Shown in pieces: positions 54,122-57,639 of a stretch of DNA of 57,639 nucleotides. The stretch is from Fibrobacter succinogenes (GTDB taxonomy: Bacteria; Fibrobacterota; Fibrobacteria; Fibrobacterales; Fibrobacteraceae). Positions within the stretch are counted from its first letter, which is position 1. Each line of letters starts with the position of its first letter. The notes beneath the pieces were generated by a model. That model ran no database searches. It was not told the DNA's origin and saw only the letters and a list, made by a program, of their open reading frames with translations. The stretch is taken from NCBI GenBank assembly GCA_902762795.1, contig CACWPM010000023.1, forward strand, positions 1 to 57,639. The letters run 5' to 3'. The position numbers and the translations under genes are program-made.

Positions 54122-54718
54122 ATGAGAAAACTTTTAGTTCTTTTGTCTGCAATAAGTATGTTCCTTCTGGGCTGTGCAGGTACGCCGAAGGACGAGGGCG
54201 AGGGATTGGATAATGCTCTCGTGTCATTTACTTCCAGTGTCCAGAGTTCTCGTTGGCAGGAAGCCCTTAGCTACGTGACTCCGGATGAAGCTCGCCAAAT
54301 TGGTACATCGGATGGCTACGAGTTCTTGCCGGAATACCAGACTGCCGCTAGCCGTCTCCCGCTTTCGACGCTCCGCAAGGCTAATCTTGGGGTTGATGGC
54401 GAAGGGCGCCTTGTCGGTATCAAGGCTGTCATGGACGAAACCAACGAACGCTATAAGGTTTCTGAAGATCAGGCAAAGGTCGGTACGAACTTGAAGCAGA
54501 TGGAAGATGACCGCATCAAGCGTCGTCTTGAAGAAGGCCAGAAGATCCTTCAGGAAGAAGAAGCTACTGCCCATCAGGAACAGCAGGTCGAAGTGCTCAC
54601 GAACCGCCTCACGGACGACGAAAAGCGCAAGTATGGCAGCACTCGCGATCTTCTCGCTCCGGAATCGACTCGCGATGACGGTACGACTGAAGAAAGCTAT
54701 AACGGTGACTACAAGTAA
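54122..54718 (+). CDS. Predicted lipoprotein with charged coiled-coil C-terminus
   Basis: A 198-residue lipoprotein. GGAGG before the ATG at 54122; MRKLLVLLSAISMFLLGCAG carries the lipobox LLGC. Residues ~25-95 contain a compact globular segment (SSRWQEALSYVTPDEARQI) of a DUF4878/NTF2-like flavour. Residues ~115-175 are highly charged and predicted helical (RRLEEGQKILQEEEATAHQE…), likely a coiled coil. The tail is acidic and disordered. Monocistronic. Function unknown. Confidence 0.8.
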   Translation: MRKLLVLLSAISMFLLGCAGTPKDEGEGLDNALVSFTSSVQSSRWQEALSYVTPDEARQIGTSDGYEFLPEYQTAASRLPLSTLRKANLGVDGEGRLVGIKAVMDETNERYKVSEDQAKVGTNLKQMEDDRIKRRLEEGQKILQEEEATAHQEQQVEVLTNRLTDDEKRKYGSTRDLLAPESTRDDGTTEESYNGDYK

Positions 54719-54754
54719 TCAGTCGCTTTTGGGTGAATCTTTTTTGTAGATTGT

Positions 54755-54783
54755 TCCCTCGACGTTTGCTCGAGGGATTTTTA
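54755..54783 (+). terminator. Terminator of the coiled-coil lipoprotein gene
   Basis: TCCCTCGA (54755-54762) pairs with TCGAGGGA (54770-54777), then TTTTTA. Confidence 0.85.
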
Positions 54784-54797
54784 TTTAGGAGTCGTTC

Positions 54798-55226
54798 ATG
54801 AAAGGTATTCTAGCTCTGTCACTTATGGTAATTGCATCCGCCCTTGTTGCTTGCGGGATGGATTGGAGTGCAGGTCCTGATAATGGCGGAGGATCTTTGA
54901 ATAAGCGTTTCCATTACTACTATGGAGCGGATTGCCGTTACGATGCCTTTGGACAGTCATACGATTGCTCGGATATGTATGTTCTGTCGCCATCCGTGAA
55001 TGTCCATTTGCAGATTACCCGCGATGGCTATGCGACTCTCTGCGTTGATGATCGCTGTTCTTATTATGATCCGGGCGAGTATTTCGAGGATTACGATCAT
55101 GGGGCGCGTTATTACGATTTCTCGGGGGATGAAACTCGCATGGTGATCTATGCGGACGGCTCCGAAATGATTTATATCGATACGTATGAAGGCTATGCGT
55201 ACTATTATTATTACGATTACTATTAA
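54798..55226 (+). CDS. Small Tyr/Asp-rich lipoprotein
   Basis: A 142-residue lipoprotein. The signal peptide MKGILALSLMVIASALVACG has lipobox LVAC, with TAGGAG upstream of the ATG. The mature part has four cysteines in CRYDAFGQSYDC and CVDDRC spacing, and a very Tyr/Asp-rich composition ending YAYYYYYDYY. It probably has beta structure with two disulfides, exposed at the cell surface. No known family recognised. The terminator of the previous gene lies between them, so it is transcribed separately or by read-through. Confidence 0.8.
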   Translation: MKGILALSLMVIASALVACGMDWSAGPDNGGGSLNKRFHYYYGADCRYDAFGQSYDCSDMYVLSPSVNVHLQITRDGYATLCVDDRCSYYDPGEYFEDYDHGARYYDFSGDETRMVIYADGSEMIYIDTYEGYAYYYYYDYY

Positions 55227-55421
55227 GCGACTTCGTTGCAGTTGGCAGAATTTAGACCGCTGCGCTCTTAGAACTTAGAATAAGTCTTGTTTTTGCCTTC
55301 TTTCTCTCGTCTCTCGTCTTTGCTCATGTGCTAAAGCTAGGCTCAATTATGTCAAAAAACAAGTTTTTGGTTGCAATATTCGCCTTATGCATTTGTCGTC
55401 TCTCGTCTAATTTCTATCTTG

Positions 55422-55497
55422 GCGCCCTTTCAGGGCGCATATAGCACGGTTCGGTCATGTCAATTCGTGCAAGCACGATTGACGCGACTCTCGCCTT
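55422..55497 (+). repeat. Two-hairpin covarying repeat, copy A
   Basis: Hairpin 1 GCGCCC-TTTCA-GGGCGC (55422-55438); linker ATATAGCACGG then TTCGGTCATG; hairpin 2 TCAAT-T-CGTGC / GCACGATTGA with a bulged T and AA loop (55460-55482); tail CGCGACTCTCGCCTT (55483-55497). It abuts the cmk promoter. The left part of this intergenic region (55227-55421) holds an AACTTAGA-type repeat near 55268 and nothing else I recognise. Confidence 0.75.
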
Positions 55498-55501
55498 AAG
55501 C

Positions 55502-55509
55502 TATATTTG
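55502..55509 (+). promoter_or_regulatory. TAnnTTTG promoter element of cmk
   Basis: TATATTTG ends 9 nt before the ATG at 55519. ATTG (55478-55481) lies exactly 20 nt upstream as a partial -33 element, inside the repeat. No Shine-Dalgarno; a leaderless or nearly leaderless mRNA is likely. Confidence 0.5.
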
Positions 55510-55518
55510 CTCCCACTC

Positions 55519-56187
55519 ATGAGTAATTCGGAAAATTTTGTTATCGCTCTTGATGGTGGCTCCGGAACTGGGAAAAGCACCACCGCCAAGCTTGTGGCTA
55601 AAAAACTCGGCATCACATACCTCGATACTGGCGCTATGTACCGCGCCGTGACGCTTGCCGCCCTTGATGCAGGCCTTTCTGCCGAAGAAGGCCCGGCAAT
55701 GGACGAATTGCTCTCTAACCTCACGCTCGGGTTTGACTCCGAAAACCACGTGCTCATCAACGGTGTCTGCCGCGAATCTGAAATCCGTGGCATGAAGGTC
55801 TCGAACAACGTGAGCATCTACTGCGCCCTCCCGTCGGTCCGCGCCGCGATGACCAAGCAGCAGCGCGAAATTGGCAAAAAGCAGAGCTGCATTTTGGATG
55901 GCCGCGATATCGGAACGGTCGTATTCCCCGACGCGAAGTACAAGTTTTTTATGGTGACGGATGTGAAGGTCCGCGCTGAACGCCGCTACAAGGAACTCCT
56001 TGAAAAAGGCGAAAAAGTTACCCTCGAAGAAGTCCTCAACAACTTGGTCGAACGCGACCGCCTGGACTCCTCCCGAGCGACCGCCCCGTTGAAGAAGGCG
56101 GACGATGCTATTGAAATTGACACTACACACATCTCAATCGAACAACAGGTTCAAAAGATTCTCGACTACGTAGGTGTAGTGGCGTAG
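55519..56187 (+). CDS. cmk: Cytidylate kinase
   Basis: A 222-residue P-loop kinase phosphorylating CMP and dCMP. Motifs: ALDGGSGTGKSTTAKLVAKKLG (Walker A), YLDTGAMYRAVT (substrate binding), LDGRDIGTVVFPDA, and RRYKELLEKG in the lid. Length is typical. The ATG at 55519 is preferred; the frame to 55507 would start with TTG inside the promoter element. It is followed after 36 bp by rpsA, the conserved cmk-rpsA order seen in many bacteria. Confidence 0.95.
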   Translation: MSNSENFVIALDGGSGTGKSTTAKLVAKKLGITYLDTGAMYRAVTLAALDAGLSAEEGPAMDELLSNLTLGFDSENHVLINGVCRESEIRGMKVSNNVSIYCALPSVRAAMTKQQREIGKKQSCILDGRDIGTVVFPDAKYKFFMVTDVKVRAERRYKELLEKGEKVTLEEVLNNLVERDRLDSSRATAPLKKADDAIEIDTTHISIEQQVQKILDYVGVVA

Positions 56188-56223
56188 CCTGAATCCTTTG
56201 TTACCACAACCCAATTAACTAAT

Positions 56224-57639
56224 ATGTCTCAAAATCTCAAATTCGGAACTCAAGAAGATCTCGAAGAAATTCTCGCCGCTCAGGGTGAATGCTCCCCGGA
56301 CTTCCGCAAGGCTAACGCTGACGTCTATGCCGGCATGGGCTGCCTCGAACAGGGCAAGCTCGTCACGGGTAAGATCAGCCAGGTGAACGACCAGGAAGTT
56401 CTCGTCGACGTGAACTACAAGTCCGAAGGCGTTATTGATCGCGCCGAATTCAAGGATACTGATTCTCTCGAACTCGGTTCCGAAATCGAAGTGTTCGTCG
56501 AAAAGCTCGAAGACGAAGACGGTCGCCTCATCCTCTCCAAGCAGAAGGCTGACTTCGTTCGCGTGTGGGATCGCATCCACGCTGCATTCGAAAACAACGA
56601 AGTCGTACGCGGCACTCTCACGAAGCGCATCAAGGGCGGCGTTGTCGTCGACCTCTTTGGTATCGATGCCTTCCTCCCGGGCTCTCAGATCGACCTCCGT
56701 CAGATTCCGGACATCAACGCTCTTATCGGCCAGGAATTCGACCTCAAGGTTATCAAGGTCAACAAGGCTCGTCGCAACATCGTCGTTTCTCGCCGTGTTG
56801 TTCTCGAAGAAGAACGCAACAAGCAGCGTGGCGACGTTCTCGAAACTCTCGAGAAGAACCAGGTCCGCAAGGGTATCGTCAAGAACATCACCGACTTCGG
56901 TGCATTCATCGACCTTGGCGGCGTAGATGGCCTCCTCCACATCACCGACATGAGCTACAAGCGCATCAACCACCCGTCCGAAATGCTCCAGCTCGGTCAG
57001 GAAGTCGAAGTCATGGTCCTCGACTTCAACGACAAGAAGGAACGCATCTCTCTCGGCATGAAGCAGCTTAAGCCGCATCCGTGGAAGGATATCGCCGAAC
57101 GTTATCCGGAAGGCGCTATCGTTAAGGGTAAGGTTGTTTCCATCACGGATTACGGTGCATTCGTCGAACTCGACAGCGGTGTTGAAGGTCTCATCCACGT
57201 TTCTGAAATGTCCTGGACCCAGCACGTCAAGCACCCGTCCAAAATCCTCACCGTCGGTCAGGAAGTCGAAGCTGTTGTTCTCAAGGTTGAAGAAGATGCA
57301 GAACGTATCTCTCTCGGCATGAAGCAGCTCGAATCTGATCCGTGGGATTCTATCGAAACCGAACTTCCGCCGGGCGCACGCGTCGTCGGTGAAATCCGCA
57401 ACATCGCTTCCTTCGGCGCATTCGTCGAAATCAAGGAAGGTGTTGATGGCCTCATCCACGTCTCTGACATGTCCTGGACCAAGAAGATCACCCACCCGAA
57501 CGAAATGGTCAAGAAGGGTGACAAGGTTGAATGCGTCGTTCTCGCCGTCGATAAGGAAAAGCGCCGCATTTCTCTCTCCATGAAGCACCTCACCGAAGAC
57601 CCGTGGGATTCTATCGATTCCACCTACCCGGTTGACTCC
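56224..57639 (+). CDS. rpsA: 30S ribosomal protein S1 (3' end outside window)
   Basis: 472 codons are present and the frame is open at the window end. Five S1 RNA-binding domains can be read, at residues ~42-105, ~125-190, ~215-280, ~300-367 and ~387-452. The last three carry the classic block TDFGAFIDLGGVDGLLHITDM and its variants (TDYGAFVEL…, ASFGAFVEI…), each with RISLGMKQL or RISLSMKHL near its end. S1 binds mRNA and helps its delivery to the ribosome, especially mRNA lacking a Shine-Dalgarno. The gene itself has no Shine-Dalgarno before its ATG, as is common for rpsA. Codon use is strongly biased, as expected for a highly expressed gene. Confidence 0.95.
   Translation, partial: MSQNLKFGTQEDLEEILAAQGECSPDFRKANADVYAGMGCLEQGKLVTGKISQVNDQEVLVDVNYKSEGVIDRAEFKDTDSLELGSEIEVFVEKLEDEDGRLILSKQKADFVRVWDRIHAAFENNEVVRGTLTKRIKGGVVVDLFGIDAFLPGSQIDLRQIPDINALIGQEFDLKVIKVNKARRNIVVSRRVVLEEERNKQRGDVLETLEKNQVRKGIVKNITDFGAFIDLGGVDGLLHITDMSYKRINHPSEMLQLGQEVEVMVLDFNDKKERISLGMKQLKPHPWKDIAERYPEGAIVKGKVVSITDYGAFVELDSGVEGLIHVSEMSWTQHVKHPSKILTVGQEVEAVVLKVEEDAERISLGMKQLESDPWDSIETELPPGARVVGEIRNIASFGAFVEIKEGVDGLIHVSDMSWTKKITHPNEMVKKGDKVECVVLAVDKEKRRISLSMKHLTEDPWDSIDSTYPVDS

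Noticed and set aside
56215-57588. Long minus-strand frame of 457 codons
   Set aside because: It is antisense to rpsA, which has clear S1 domains on the plus strand; the antisense frame is a product of the strongly biased codons.
1-57639. tRNA, rRNA genes, transposases, integrases or prophage genes
   Set aside because: None recognised on reading the intergenic regions and gene products; absence of tRNA was judged by eye only.

Overview
The window looks like a chromosome segment of Fibrobacter (F. succinogenes or a close relative). Evidence: a FISUMP-domain protein (the Fibrobacter succinogenes major paralogous domain), many lipoproteins with runs of serine after the lipid-anchored cysteine, a secreted GH10 xylanase, a GH44 endoglucanase, and a cellulose/pectate-binding beta-helix lipoprotein. 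Many promoters resemble the Bacteroidetes TAnnTTTG type, which fits the FCB superphylum.

Layout. 1-1945: three tandem paralogous small lipoproteins, the first cut by the window edge, with duplicated promoter and terminator. 2045-7045: surface polysaccharide genes rfbB, rfbC, a low-molecular-weight phosphotyrosine phosphatase, a Wza-like exporter and manC/cpsB. 7225-16584 (minus): pheS, then a two-gene pseudopilin operon whose second gene encodes a 2287-residue PilX-like giant. 16919-19419 (minus): gpmI beside gpmA, two unrelated phosphoglycerate mutases. 19617-23541: a lipoprotein, uvrB with repeat elements inside its linker, and a small UreE-like protein. 23616-29829: a type ISP restriction-modification enzyme, a structured non-coding stretch, and a RelB-type antitoxin with a PIN toxin. 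29958-34983 (minus): acyltransferase, metallo-beta-lactamase-fold hydrolase, MFS transporter and cysS. 34984-37149: a PD-(D/E)XK-like nuclease gene between two arrays of spaced inverted repeats. 37150-41547: carbohydrate-binding lipoprotein, a decayed metalloprotease-like lipoprotein gene and another lipoprotein. 41618-44812 (minus): Crp/Fnr regulator, thioredoxin, and a GH44 gene broken by a 28-bp tandem duplication. 44972-47285 (minus): four tandem paralogous membrane proteins. 47348-57639: flavodoxin-like lipoprotein, FISUMP protein, GH10 xylanase, a subtilase-like secreted protein, a TraB-family protein, two lipoproteins, and cmk-rpsA (rpsA runs off the window).

Most striking: (i) eight copies of TTTACGTACT-N23-AGTACGTAAA (one has N24), four on each side of the nuclease gene and absent elsewhere in the window as far as I can see; (ii) a repeat with two hairpins whose stems change by compensatory substitution between three copies while flanks stay fixed; (iii) TAnnTT-type promoter elements only 5-9 nt before ATG in several genes that lack a Shine-Dalgarno, suggesting leaderless mRNAs; (iv) two different dispersed repeats read through as protein in the UvrB linker; (v) several switched-off or possibly switchable genes (28-bp duplication in GH44, C9 tract in a membrane protein, multiply broken lipoprotein gene).
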